A DNA stretch of 39,594 bases. It comes from VBDM01 sp041493345 (lineage in GTDB: Bacteria; Pseudomonadota; Gammaproteobacteria; Burkholderiales; SG8-39). Made by a program: the position numbers and the translations under genes. Position 1 is the first letter of the stretch. Every line of letters starts with the position of its first letter. Below, one piece after another: positions 15,707 to 23,773 of this stretch. The stretch is from the NCBI GenBank assembly GCA_041493345.1, contig JBGPYQ010000005.1:1-39594 (forward strand), written 5' to 3'. The notes below the pieces were generated by a model that was given only the letters and a program-made list of their open reading frames with translations, was not told the DNA's origin and searched no databases.

Positions 15707-16092
15707 CGCTTGTATATCTCTTTCGGGTCCTTGATCACCGCGTCCGCCGCCACCCAGCGCCCGTCGTCGAGCTTCTGGAAAAAACAACTGTGCCTGCCGG
15801 TATGACAGGCGATGCCTGCGATCTGTTCCACCTTCAACAGCAGCGCGTCCTCGTCGCAGTCGAGCCGTAACTCGCGCACCTTCTGCACGTGGCCGGACTG
15901 CTCGCCCTTCTTCCACAGGCGATTGCGCGAGCGCGACCAGTAATACGCCTCGCCCGTTGCCACCGTCTTTGCCAGCGACTCGCGGTTCATCCACGCAAGC
16001 GTCAGCACCTTGTTCGTGGACATTTCCTGGGCGATCACAGGCACAAGGCCCTGCTCGTCCCAGTTCACATTGTCCAGCCAGTCCTCATTCAT
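15703..16092 (-). CDS. hisI: Phosphoribosyl-AMP cyclohydrolase
   Basis: HisI, 129 residues, opens the purine ring of phosphoribosyl-AMP, the third step. It is a zinc enzyme: DCDEDALLLKVEQ holds the acidic metal site, and CHTGRHSCFF supplies the zinc Cys residues together with the Cys of DCDED. The conserved VLTLAWMNRESL and YWSRSRNRLWKKGE segments are intact. It follows hisF by 13 bases and overlaps hisE by 4. Confidence 0.96.
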   Translation of the reverse strand: MNEDWLDNVNWDEQGLVPVIAQEMSTNKVLTLAWMNRESLAKTVATGEAYYWSRSRNRLWKKGEQSGHVQKVRELRLDCDEDALLLKVEQIAGIACHTGRHSCFFQKLDDGRWVAADAVIKDPKEIYKR

Positions 16093-16105
16093 CGCCGCCG
16101 CCGAT

Positions 16106-16918
16106 TCAGAGCCTCACTTCGATTCCGCACTTTGCCATGTATTCCTTCGCTTGCCGTACGGTGTACTCGCCGAAGTGGAAAATGCTGGCGGCGAGAACCG
16201 CGTCGGCCCGGCCCTCGAGCACGCCCTGTGCGAGGTGCGCGAGATTTCCCACCCCGCCGCTCGCGATCACCGGCACCTCCACTGCATCCGCCACAGCCCG
16301 CGTGAGCGCGAGATCGAATCCCGCGCGCGTGCCGTCCCGATCCATGCTGGTCAGCAGGATTTCGCCCGCGCCCAGCCCCTGCATATTACGCGCCCATTCC
16401 ACCGCGTCCAAACCGGCCGGCCGGCGCCCGCCATGGGTGAAGACCTCCCAGCGGCCGACGGAACCTTTGGCAATTCCATCGCGATCGGCGCGCTTCGCGT
16501 CCCCGCTGCGATCGACGCTTTTTGCGTCGATGGCGACCACGATGCACTGCGCGCCATAACGCCCCGCGGCGTCGGCGACGAGTTGGGGGTTCTGCACTGC
16601 CGCCGTGTTGATCGAGACCTTGTCGGCTCCGGCGTTGAGCAGCCGGCGCACGTCCTCCACCCTGCGCACGCCCCCGCCGACCGTGAGCGGGATGAACACC
16701 TGCGACGCAACGGCCTCGATGACGTGCAGAATAAGGTCGCGCTCGTCGGAGCTGGCGGTGATGTCCAGAAACGTGAGTTCGTCCGCGCCCTGATCGTCGT
16801 AGCGTCGCGCGATCTCGACCGGGTCCCCTGCGTCGCGCAGGCCGACGAAGTTAATACCCTTGACCACGCGGCCCCGGTCGACGTCGAGGCAGGGGATGAT
16901 GCGCTTGGCCAGTGGCAT
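16106..16918 (-). CDS. hisF: Imidazole glycerol phosphate synthase, cyclase subunit
   Basis: HisF, 270 residues, is a TIM-barrel that joins ammonia from HisH to PRFAR, giving imidazoleglycerol phosphate and AICAR. The catalytic acids are Asp12 (CLDVD) and Asp131 (VVAIDAK). Phosphate sites VGGGVRR and ASGGVGN are present. At residues 131-148 the loop shows an internal duplication (DAKSVDRSG then DAKRADRDG), making the protein longer than the usual 250-258 residues. The loop lies before RWEVFTHGGR and faces the substrate-entry side in the family, so effects on activity are possible but not implied. Confidence 0.96.
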   Translation of the reverse strand: MPLAKRIIPCLDVDRGRVVKGINFVGLRDAGDPVEIARRYDDQGADELTFLDITASSDERDLILHVIEAVASQVFIPLTVGGGVRRVEDVRRLLNAGADKVSINTAAVQNPQLVADAAGRYGAQCIVVAIDAKSVDRSGDAKRADRDGIAKGSVGRWEVFTHGGRRPAGLDAVEWARNMQGLGAGEILLTSMDRDGTRAGFDLALTRAVADAVEVPVIASGGVGNLAHLAQGVLEGRADAVLAASIFHFGEYTVRQAKEYMAKCGIEVRL

Positions 16919-16922
16919 CGGG

Positions 16923-17002
16923 GAACGGGAAACCGGAAGTGGGAAATTGATCCGCCAGCGTCCGACCTGGAGCGCCTGTTCACTATTTCCTATTTCCCGT
17001 TC
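16923..17002. repeat. 80-bp inverted-repeat element between hisA and hisF
   Basis: GAACGGGAAA (16923-16932) and TTTCCCGTTC (16993-17002) are perfect 10-base inverted ends. Inside, GGGAAAT and ATTTCC-like strings repeat the theme, giving a G/A-rich half and a C/T-rich half. The right end supplies part of the hisA stop codon. It looks like a dispersed intergenic repeat inserted in the operon. Confidence 0.7.
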
Positions 17003-17744
17003 ATCCCTTCGTTAGTTTGTCGGCGGCGGCCTGAGCCTTCTTGAAGTCGAGCGTGCCCTGGTAGATGGCGCGTCCGGTGACGACTCCGGTGATTCCCTCG
17101 GATTCGATCTTGCACAGCGCCTTGATGTCCTCCAGGCTGGTGAGGCCGCCGCTGGCGATCACCGGTACGCGCAGGCCGCGCGCCAGCATCAAGGTCGAAT
17201 CGATGTTGACGCCGGTCAGCATGCCGTCCCGGCCGATGTCCGTGTAGATGACCGCCTCGACGCCGTAGTCCTGGAATTTCATCGCGAGATCCACCACATC
17301 GTGCCCGGTCATCTTGGACCAGCCCTCGACGGCCACCTTCCCGGCCTTGGCGTCGAGGGCGACGATGATATGCCCCGAGAACGCCGTGCACGCGTCCTGC
17401 AGGAAGCCGGGATTCTTCACCGCCGCCGTGCCTATGATGATGTAGCTGACGCCGAGATCCAGATAATGCTCGATCGTGTCGAGATCGCGTATGCCGCCGC
17501 CCAGCTGCACCGGCAGCGAGCCGCCCAGCGCCTGCAGGATGCCGCGAATGACGCTTTCGTTCTTCGGCTTGCCTGCGGCCGCGCCGTTCAGGTCCACGAG
17601 GTGCAGGCGGCGCGCGCCCTCGGATTGCCAGCGCTTCGCCATGGCGACGGGATCCTCCGAGAACACGGTGGCGTCGCTCATTTTTCCCTGCTTCAGGCGG
17701 ACACAATGTCCGTCCTTGATGTCAATCGCCGGAATGATCAGCAT
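17001..17744 (-). CDS. hisA: ProFAR isomerase (1-(5-phosphoribosyl)-5-[(5-phosphoribosylamino)methylideneamino]imidazole-4-carboxamide isomerase)
   Basis: HisA, 247 residues, is a TIM-barrel that performs the Amadori rearrangement of ProFAR to PRFAR. The conserved start MLIIPAIDIKDGHCVRLKQG carries the catalytic Asp, and QLGGGIRDLDTI and VIASGGLTSLED form the two phosphate sites. The second acid is in YTDIGRDGM. The start at 17744 was chosen over an ATG six codons upstream because the barrel's first strand begins there. Its stop codon lies inside the 80-bp inverted repeat. Confidence 0.96.
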   Translation of the reverse strand: MLIIPAIDIKDGHCVRLKQGKMSDATVFSEDPVAMAKRWQSEGARRLHLVDLNGAAAGKPKNESVIRGILQALGGSLPVQLGGGIRDLDTIEHYLDLGVSYIIIGTAAVKNPGFLQDACTAFSGHIIVALDAKAGKVAVEGWSKMTGHDVVDLAMKFQDYGVEAVIYTDIGRDGMLTGVNIDSTLMLARGLRVPVIASGGLTSLEDIKALCKIESEGITGVVTGRAIYQGTLDFKKAQAAADKLTKG

Positions 17745-17801
17745 CGAATCGGGTAAGCACACTGGACTCCGGAAAAGGACGGAGGCCGCGCATGGGGAAG
17801 T

Positions 17802-18437
17802 TCAGGGATTCCAGTTGACGAAGTTGGCGAGTAGCCGCAGGCCCGCAGTCTGGCTTTTTTCCGGATGGAACTGTACCGCAAAAATATTATCCCGTGCCAC
17901 CGCGCAGGTAAAGGGGAGGCCGTACTCGCAAGTGCCCTGCAGCAGCTCCGGCTCGCCGGGCTGCGGAAAGTAGCTGTGGACGAAATAGAAACGGCTGCCG
18001 TCGTCGATTCCCGACCACAGGGCGTGCCGCCCGGTCTGCTTCACCCGGTTCCATCCCATGTGCGGCACCTTGAGCCGGCGCCCTGCAGCATCGACCATCG
18101 CCTCCGGCGGGAATCGGCCTACCTTGCCGGGGAAAAGCGCAAGGCCGGCCACGTCGCCTTCGTCGCTGCGCTCGAACAGCATCTGCAGCCCGATGCAGAT
18201 ACCGAGGAACGGCCGCGTGCGCGCGGCCTTTACCACGGCAGAGCGCAAGCCCCGTGCCTGCATTTCGCGCATGCAAGCGGGCATGGCGCCCTGCCCCGGG
18301 AAAACCACCCGATCGGCGCCGGCGATGCGCGCAGGATCGGAAGTCACGTCCACATCGGCCCCAGGCGCGACGTGCTCGATGGCCTTGGAGACCGAGCGCA
18401 GATTGCCCATGCCGTAATCGACGACTGCGACGCGCAT
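17802..18437 (-). CDS. hisH: Imidazole glycerol phosphate synthase, glutaminase subunit
   Basis: HisH, 211 residues, a class-I glutamine amidotransferase that makes ammonia for HisF. The catalytic Cys is in FLGICIGLQMLF, the His-Glu pair in AVQFHPEKSQ. The N-terminal strand VAVVDYGMGNLRSV and the HMGWNRV segment are typical. It lies 18 bases after hisB and 57 before hisA. HisF and HisH are split by hisA, the normal order in this group. Confidence 0.96.
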   Translation of the reverse strand: MRVAVVDYGMGNLRSVSKAIEHVAPGADVDVTSDPARIAGADRVVFPGQGAMPACMREMQARGLRSAVVKAARTRPFLGICIGLQMLFERSDEGDVAGLALFPGKVGRFPPEAMVDAAGRRLKVPHMGWNRVKQTGRHALWSGIDDGSRFYFVHSYFPQPGEPELLQGTCEYGLPFTCAVARDNIFAVQFHPEKSQTAGLRLLANFVNWNP

Positions 18438-18455
18438 TGCAAGGTCGAGCGGAAG

Positions 18456-19043
18456 TTACAGCGTTCCCTTGGTGGATGGGATGGTGCCCGCCGCGCGCGC
18501 GTCGGGCTCGACCGCCATGCGCAGCGCCCGGGCGAACGCCTTGAACATGGTTTCGCACTGGTGATGCGCGTTGTCACCGCGCAGATTGTCGATGTGCAGC
18601 GTGACCTGGGCGTGATTGGCAAAGCCCTGGAAGAATTCGTGAACCAGATCGACGTCAAACTCGCCGATCAGCGCGCGCTTGAACTCGACGTGGTACTCGA
18701 GCCCGGGACGCCCCGAGAAATCTATCACCACGCGTGACAGGGCCTCGTCAAGAGGCACATAGGCATGTCCGTAGCGCCGAATGCCCTTCTTGTCGCCGAC
18801 CGCGCGGGCCACCGCCTGACCGAGGGCGATTCCGACATCCTCGACCGTGTGGTGGGCATCGATGTGCAGGTCGCCCCTCGCCTGGATATCAAGATCGAGC
18901 ATTCCGTGCCGAGCGACCTGGTCGAGCATATGGTCCAGAAACGGCACGCCGGTGGCAAGCGATCCGCGGCCGCTACCGTCGAGGCCGACGGAGACGGCGA
19001 TCTGCGTTTCGGCGGTCTTGCGATCTGCTTTGGCGGTCCGCAT
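18456..19043 (-). CDS. hisB: Imidazoleglycerol-phosphate dehydratase
   Basis: HisB, 195 residues, dehydrates imidazoleglycerol phosphate to imidazole acetol phosphate. It is the stand-alone manganese enzyme without the N-terminal histidinol phosphatase found in E. coli HisB. Metal sites are in FLDHMLDQVARH, DAHHTVEDVGIALG and the C-terminal NAHHQCETMFKAFARAL. The histidinol-phosphatase step must therefore be done by another protein, not seen in this window. Confidence 0.97.
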   Translation of the reverse strand: MRTAKADRKTAETQIAVSVGLDGSGRGSLATGVPFLDHMLDQVARHGMLDLDIQARGDLHIDAHHTVEDVGIALGQAVARAVGDKKGIRRYGHAYVPLDEALSRVVIDFSGRPGLEYHVEFKRALIGEFDVDLVHEFFQGFANHAQVTLHIDNLRGDNAHHQCETMFKAFARALRMAVEPDARAAGTIPSTKGTL

Positions 19044-19083
19044 GGGATGTGCGTAGGACGACAGACTGGTAGCCTACACGAAA

Positions 19084-20157
19084 TCAATGTCCTGCGAGCG
19101 TTTCCGCGAGCGCCGAGACAAGTTTCTCATTCTCTTCGGGCGTACCGACGGTCATTCTGAGGCAGGGATCGAGCATCGGTTGACCCGGAAAATTCTTCAC
19201 CAGCACGCCGCGGCGCCTGAGGCCTTCGAACACTCGCGCCGCATCGGGCACCCGCGCAAGGATGAAGTTGGCGTCGCTCGGGTACGGGGTGACCCCCGGC
19301 AGCATCCGCAAACGGCCGGCGAGACGCTCGCGCCCGGCCCTGATTCTTTGCGCCTGCTCCTCGATCACCTCGTGCCGGGCCAGCACCTTTTCGGCGACCA
19401 GCTGCGTCAGCACGTTGACGTTGTACACGCCCCGCACCTTGTCCAATTCGCGGATCCATTCGGGCCGCCCAACGGCATAGCCGAGACGGATGCCCGCCAG
19501 ACCGAGCTTCGACAGGGTCCGCATCACCACCAGGTTCGGAAATTCCGCGAGGCGGGAAAGGAAGCTTTTCCCTGCGAACGCGTGGTAAGCCTCGTCGAGG
19601 ACCACGAGCCCGGGCGCCGCGGCGATGATTTCAGCAATAGCGTCTTCCGGGAACAGATTTCCCGTCGGATTGTTGGGATAGGCAAGAAACACGAGCGCTG
19701 GCTTGTACTTCGCGACCGCCGCGAGGAAGTCCGCGGCAGGGAGCGAAAAATCGGAATTGAGCGGCACGCTGACGTAGCGCATTCCGCAGAACACCGCGTA
19801 CATGCTGTACATGACGAAGGTCGGCGTGGGCGCAAGCACGACGGTGCCCGGCCGCGCCACGCACTGGGTGATGACCTGGATCAGTTCGTCCGAGCCGTTG
19901 CCGAGCACGATGTCGTACCGCTCGGGGATCTCCATCACCCGGCGCAACCTCGCCTTGAGCGCCGGCGCCGAGGGGTCGGGGTAGCGGTTGAGCGCGGCGT
20001 TGGCCACCGCATCGCCGATCTCGCGCCGGAGCGTCTGCGGCAGCGAATACGGATTCTCCATCGCATCGAGCTTCACCATGTCCCCGGCGGGAGGGACGTG
20101 ATACGCGCTCAGCGCGCGGATTTCGTCGCGGATGATATCTCCCGGTCCGGCGCTCAC
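19084..20157 (-). CDS. hisC: Histidinol-phosphate aminotransferase
   Basis: HisC, 357 residues, a PLP aminotransferase that makes L-histidinol phosphate. The PLP lysine is in MRTLSKLGLAGIRLGYAVG, with the cofactor contacts YPNNPTGN and VVLDEAYHAF. The open frame runs far upstream, but the GTG at 20157 overlaps the hisD stop as GTGA and starts VSAGPGDIIRDEIRAL, a normal N-terminus for the family. Translational coupling to hisD is likely. Confidence 0.95.
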   Translation of the reverse strand: MSAGPGDIIRDEIRALSAYHVPPAGDMVKLDAMENPYSLPQTLRREIGDAVANAALNRYPDPSAPALKARLRRVMEIPERYDIVLGNGSDELIQVITQCVARPGTVVLAPTPTFVMYSMYAVFCGMRYVSVPLNSDFSLPAADFLAAVAKYKPALVFLAYPNNPTGNLFPEDAIAEIIAAAPGLVVLDEAYHAFAGKSFLSRLAEFPNLVVMRTLSKLGLAGIRLGYAVGRPEWIRELDKVRGVYNVNVLTQLVAEKVLARHEVIEEQAQRIRAGRERLAGRLRMLPGVTPYPSDANFILARVPDAARVFEGLRRRGVLVKNFPGQPMLDPCLRMTVGTPEENEKLVSALAETLAGH

Positions 20158-21461
20158 GACTTGCGCTCGATCCGCATTTCGGCCGAGCGCGCATGCGCTT
20201 GAAATCCCTCGCCTTGCGCGAGCGTCGCCGCGAGCTTGCCGAGCTTTTGCGCGCCTTTGCGCGATACGGCAATAATGCTTGAGCGCTTCTGGAAGTCGTA
20301 CACCCCCAGCGGCGAGGAAAATCGCGCCGTGCGCGAAGTCGGCAGCACGTGGTTGGGCCCGGCGCAGTAGTCGCCCAAGGCCTCCGAGGTGTAGCGGCCC
20401 AGGAAAATCGCGCCGGCGTGACGGATTCTCTTCAGCCACTTCTTCGGCCCGGCGACCGAGAGCTCCAAGTGTTCGGGAGCAATGCGGTTGGCGATGTCGC
20501 AGGCCTCTTCGAGGTCTCGTGCCTCGATCAGCGCCCCGCGCCGGCGCAGCGATTTCTCGATGATTTTCCTGCGCGGCATCCCGACCAGCAGCTTGTCGAT
20601 GCTATTCGCTACCTGCTCGATGAACGCTTTGTCGGGCGAAATGAGGATGGCCTGCGAAGTCTCATGGTGCTCGGCCTGCGAAAAAAGGTCCATCGCGATC
20701 CAGTCCGGGTCGGTCGCGCCGTCGCAAATGACCAGGATCTCGGTCGGGCCGGAAATCATGTCGATGCCGACCGTGCCGAATACACGGCGTTTTGCCGCCA
20801 CGACGTAGGCGTTGCCCGGGCCCACAATCTTGTCCACCCGCGCAATGGTCTGTGTGCCATAGGCGAGCGCCGCGATCGCCTGCGCGCCGCCGATCGTAAA
20901 TACGCGATCAACGCCGGCAATCGCGGCGGCGGCGAGCACGAGCGGATTGCGCTTGCCGTATGGCGTGGGCACAGTCATGACGAGTTCGCGCACGCCGGCG
21001 ATCCTGGCCGGAATGGCGTTCATCAGCACCGACGAGGGATAGGCCGCCTGGCCGCCGGGCACGTACAGCCCGACGCGGTCGATCGGCGTCACGATCTGGC
21101 CGAGCACGGTGCCATCGGCCTCGGTGAATTGCCATGACTTCGCGCGTTGCCGCTCGTGGTACTTGCGGATGCGCGCCGCGGCCTGCTCCAGCGCCTCGCG
21201 CTGCGCGCGTCCCAGCGCCGAGCGCGCTTTTCCGAGCACAGCGCGCGGCAACTCGAGACTGGCGACCCGCGCCGCCTTTACGCGGTCCCAGCGCCAGGTG
21301 TGTTCGAGCACCGCGGCATCACCACGCGTGCGCACGTCGTCGCAGATCTTCGCAACCTTGCTCTCGATTTTTTTGTCGAGCACCGCGTCGAACGCAGTCA
21401 GTGCCTTGAGTCGCGCGTCAAAATCGGGTTGCGCGGTGGAAAGTCGGGCGATCTCAGCCAT
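20154..21461 (-). CDS. hisD: Histidinol dehydrogenase
   Basis: HisD, 435 residues, oxidises histidinol to histidine in two NAD-dependent steps. The family pattern IVGPGNAYVVAAKR is intact, the zinc ligands lie in QAEHHETSQAIL and further down towards HAGAIFLGRYTSEALGDYCAGPNHVLPT, and the active-site Glu/His are in APEHLEL and FQAHARSAEMR. It overlaps hisG by 8 bases and hisC by 4. Confidence 0.97.
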   Translation of the reverse strand: MAEIARLSTAQPDFDARLKALTAFDAVLDKKIESKVAKICDDVRTRGDAAVLEHTWRWDRVKAARVASLELPRAVLGKARSALGRAQREALEQAAARIRKYHERQRAKSWQFTEADGTVLGQIVTPIDRVGLYVPGGQAAYPSSVLMNAIPARIAGVRELVMTVPTPYGKRNPLVLAAAAIAGVDRVFTIGGAQAIAALAYGTQTIARVDKIVGPGNAYVVAAKRRVFGTVGIDMISGPTEILVICDGATDPDWIAMDLFSQAEHHETSQAILISPDKAFIEQVANSIDKLLVGMPRRKIIEKSLRRRGALIEARDLEEACDIANRIAPEHLELSVAGPKKWLKRIRHAGAIFLGRYTSEALGDYCAGPNHVLPTSRTARFSSPLGVYDFQKRSSIIAVSRKGAQKLGKLAATLAQGEGFQAHARSAEMRIERKS

Positions 21462-22092
21462 GCGCCGCTTTCGCGAGGTTGTCGATCAAGGGCTGGATGG
21501 CGTCGCGCCTGAGCTTGAGCGCCGACTGGTTGACGATGAGGCGCGCGCTGATCGGCCGGATTTCCTCGACCGCGACCAGCCGGTTCGCACGCAAAGTATT
21601 GCCGGAGGAAACAAGATCCACGATGGCGTCGGCAAGACCGACGATCGGCGCGAGCTCCATGGAGCCGTAGAGCCTGATCAGGTCGACGTGCATGCCCTTC
21701 GCGGCGAAGTGCTCGCGCGCGGTCTGGATATATTTCGTCGCCACGCGAATTCGCGCGCCCTGCCGGATCGCGCCGGCGTAGTCGAAGCCTTCGGGAACCG
21801 CAACCATCATGCGGCATGCCGCGATTCCGAGATCGAGCGGCTGGTAAAAACCCGCGCCGCCATGCTCGAGCAGTACATCCTTTCCGACAATTCCCAGCTC
21901 CGCCGCCCCGTACTGGACATAAGTGGGCACGTCGGATGCACGCACGATCAGCAGCCGCAGGTCGCGCCGGTTGGTGCGCAGGACCAGCTTGCGCGAGCTC
22001 TCCGGATCGTCGAGCGGACGTATTCCGGCCGCGTTGAGCAGCGGCAGCGTCTCGTCGAAAATCCGTCCCTTCGAAAGCGCAAGCGTGATCAC
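21454..22092 (-). CDS. hisG: ATP phosphoribosyltransferase, short form catalytic subunit
   Basis: HisG, 212 residues, catalyses the first committed step of histidine synthesis, joining ATP to PRPP. The PRPP-binding motif is in DAIVDLVSSGNTLRANRL. At this length it is the HisGS form, lacking the C-terminal regulatory domain; in known cases it needs HisZ for activity and feedback control. hisZ is not in the window. The start codon is GTG at 22092 with no clear Shine-Dalgarno sequence. Upstream is a 155-bp inverted-repeat element, then murA. Confidence 0.96.
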   Translation of the reverse strand: MITLALSKGRIFDETLPLLNAAGIRPLDDPESSRKLVLRTNRRDLRLLIVRASDVPTYVQYGAAELGIVGKDVLLEHGGAGFYQPLDLGIAACRMMVAVPEGFDYAGAIRQGARIRVATKYIQTAREHFAAKGMHVDLIRLYGSMELAPIVGLADAIVDLVSSGNTLRANRLVAVEEIRPISARLIVNQSALKLRRDAIQPLIDNLAKAAHG

Positions 22093-22118
22093 GGCGAGGA
22101 TGCCATTGGAAAACTTTG

Positions 22119-22273
22119 AATTCTACCGCAAAGGACGCAAAGGACGAGAAGGAAAACCTTATTTTTCAACGTGTTCACCTGTCGCTGCAGGATCGAATTC
22201 CGAGTCGTGCTCCAATTTGAAAACAAAAGGACTCGCTTCACTTAGCATCCCCTACGTCCTTGGCGGTTAAATT
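22119..22273. repeat. 155-bp MITE-like element with 19-bp inverted ends, between hisG and murA
   Basis: The left end (22119-22137, AATTCTACCGCAAAGGACG) and the reverse complement of the right end (22255-22273, AATTTAACCGCCAAGGACG) match in 16 of 19 positions. Inside the left end the 9-mer CGCAAAGGA is repeated in tandem (22127-22144), with a degenerate third copy. The interior is AT-richer than the neighbours and shows no reading frame. It nearly fills the gap between hisG and murA. Confidence 0.7.
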
Positions 22274-22278
22274 GCTTT

Positions 22279-23532
22279 TCAGTGAACGCGTCGAATGCGC
22301 GCCCCAAGTTGCGCGAGCTTCTCTTCGATGCGCTCATAGCCGCGGTCCAGGTGGTAGATGCGTTCTACCGTGGTCTCGCCTTGCGCGGCGAGACCCGCGA
22401 CCACCAGGCTCGCGGAAGCGCGCAGGTCGGTTGCCATGACGGTGGCGCCCTGCAGCTTCTCGACGCCGCGCACCACCGCGGTGTTGCCCGAGATCTCGAT
22501 GTGGGCACCGAGCCGCTGCATCTCCAGTGCGTGCATGAAGCGGTTCTCGAAAATAGTTTCGGTGATCACCGCGGTGCCGTCGGCGGTCGCATCGAGCGCC
22601 ATCAGCTGCGCCTGCATGTCGGTGGGAAACGCCGGATAGGGTGCGGTTCGGACATTGACGCTCTTCGGCCTGCCCTTCATGGCCAACGAGATGGAGCCGT
22701 GCGCCGAATGCAGGTCGGAACCCGCCTCGCGCAGCTTGTCGAGCACCGCATCGAGGATCCCGGCGTCGGTGCCGTGCAGGGTCACCCGGCCGCCGGTCGC
22801 CGCCGCGGCAACGAGGAAGGTGCCGGTCTCGATGCGATCGGGCATGATGCGGTGAGCCGCGCCGCGCAGGCTCGCCACGCCTTCGATGGTAATGACGTCG
22901 GTTCCGGCGCCGCCGATTCTCGCTCCCATCGCGCAAAGGCAACGGGCGAGGTCCATCACCTCGGGCTCGCGCGCGGCGTTCTCGAGCACGGTGGTGCCTT
23001 GCGCAAGACATGCCGCCATCATCAGATTCTCGGTTCCGGTTACGGTCACCAGGTTCATGACGATGCGCGCCCCCTTGAGCCGCTTCGCCCGCGCCGCGAT
23101 GTAGCCCTGCTCCACTTCGATCTCGGCGCCCAGCGCTTCCAGCCCCTTGATGTGCTGGTCCACCGGACGCAGGCCGATGGCGCAGCCCCCCGGAAGCGAT
23201 ACGCGCGCTTCGCCGCATCGCGCGAGCAACGGACCGAGAACCAGGATCGAGGCCCGCATGGTCTTGACCAGTTCGTAGGGCGCAAGCGGCTCGGAGAGGC
23301 GCTCCGCACGCAGTGTTACGCCCAGGCGGTCATCGAGGGACACCTCCGCGCCCAGCTGTGCGAGCAGCCTTAGCATGGTGGTCACGTCGTTCAGATGCGG
23401 CACGTTGGAGAGCGTGAGCGGCTCGCGCGTAAGCAGGGACGCGCACAACAGCGGAAGCGCGGCGTTCTTGGCGCCGGAAACGCGGATCTCGCCGGAAAGC
23501 GGCACACCGCCGTGGATGACCAGCTTATCCAT
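22279..23532 (-). CDS. murA: UDP-N-acetylglucosamine 1-carboxyvinyltransferase
   Basis: MurA, 417 residues, adds enolpyruvate from PEP to UDP-GlcNAc, the first committed step of peptidoglycan synthesis. The active-site Cys, target of fosfomycin, is present in LPGGCAIGLRPVD, so the enzyme should be of the sensitive Cys type. Other landmarks are SGAKNAALPLL near the N-terminus, GVEKLQGATVMATDLRASASLV, and the C-terminal IYHLDRGYERIEEKL. It overlaps ibaG by 8 bases and is followed by the inverted-repeat element. Confidence 0.97.
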   Translation of the reverse strand: MDKLVIHGGVPLSGEIRVSGAKNAALPLLCASLLTREPLTLSNVPHLNDVTTMLRLLAQLGAEVSLDDRLGVTLRAERLSEPLAPYELVKTMRASILVLGPLLARCGEARVSLPGGCAIGLRPVDQHIKGLEALGAEIEVEQGYIAARAKRLKGARIVMNLVTVTGTENLMMAACLAQGTTVLENAAREPEVMDLARCLCAMGARIGGAGTDVITIEGVASLRGAAHRIMPDRIETGTFLVAAAATGGRVTLHGTDAGILDAVLDKLREAGSDLHSAHGSISLAMKGRPKSVNVRTAPYPAFPTDMQAQLMALDATADGTAVITETIFENRFMHALEMQRLGAHIEISGNTAVVRGVEKLQGATVMATDLRASASLVVAGLAAQGETTVERIYHLDRGYERIEEKLAQLGARIRRVH

Positions 23533-23761
23533 CCGCGGCTTCTTCCGGCGTGAGCGTGCGCATCGACAAGGCGTGGATTTCCTCGCGCATGCGTTCGCCG
23601 AGCGCCGCGTAGACGAGCTGGTGCCGCTGCACCCGGTTCCTGCCCCGGAATGCTTCGCTGACGATCAGCGCCTCGAAGTGCTGTCCGTCGCCGGTGACGC
23701 GCACCTGCTCGCACTTCAGGCCTCGCTCGATGTAGCTCTGCACCTGCTCCGTCGTCACCAT
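23525..23761 (-). CDS. ibaG: BolA family protein, IbaG-like
   Basis: A 78-residue BolA-family protein. It contains the family core RVTGDGQHFEALIVSEAFRG and the helix RVQRHQLVYAALGERM, with a His at each conserved position. BolA proteins bind 2Fe-2S clusters jointly with monothiol glutaredoxins. The direct overlap with murA and position after the mla genes match E. coli ibaG (yrbA), so the IbaG subgroup is the better name than BolA. Gene family certain, cellular role in this organism inferred. Confidence 0.93.
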   Translation of the reverse strand: MVTTEQVQSYIERGLKCEQVRVTGDGQHFEALIVSEAFRGRNRVQRHQLVYAALGERMREEIHALSMRTLTPEEAADG

Positions 23762-23773
23762 GATGTCACCATG

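Noticed and set aside
22127..22153. Tandem CGCAAAGGA 9-mers as a CRISPR-like or iteron array
   Set aside because: Units are adjacent without spacers, only three copies, and part of a repeat with inverted ends; no replication or cas genes nearby.
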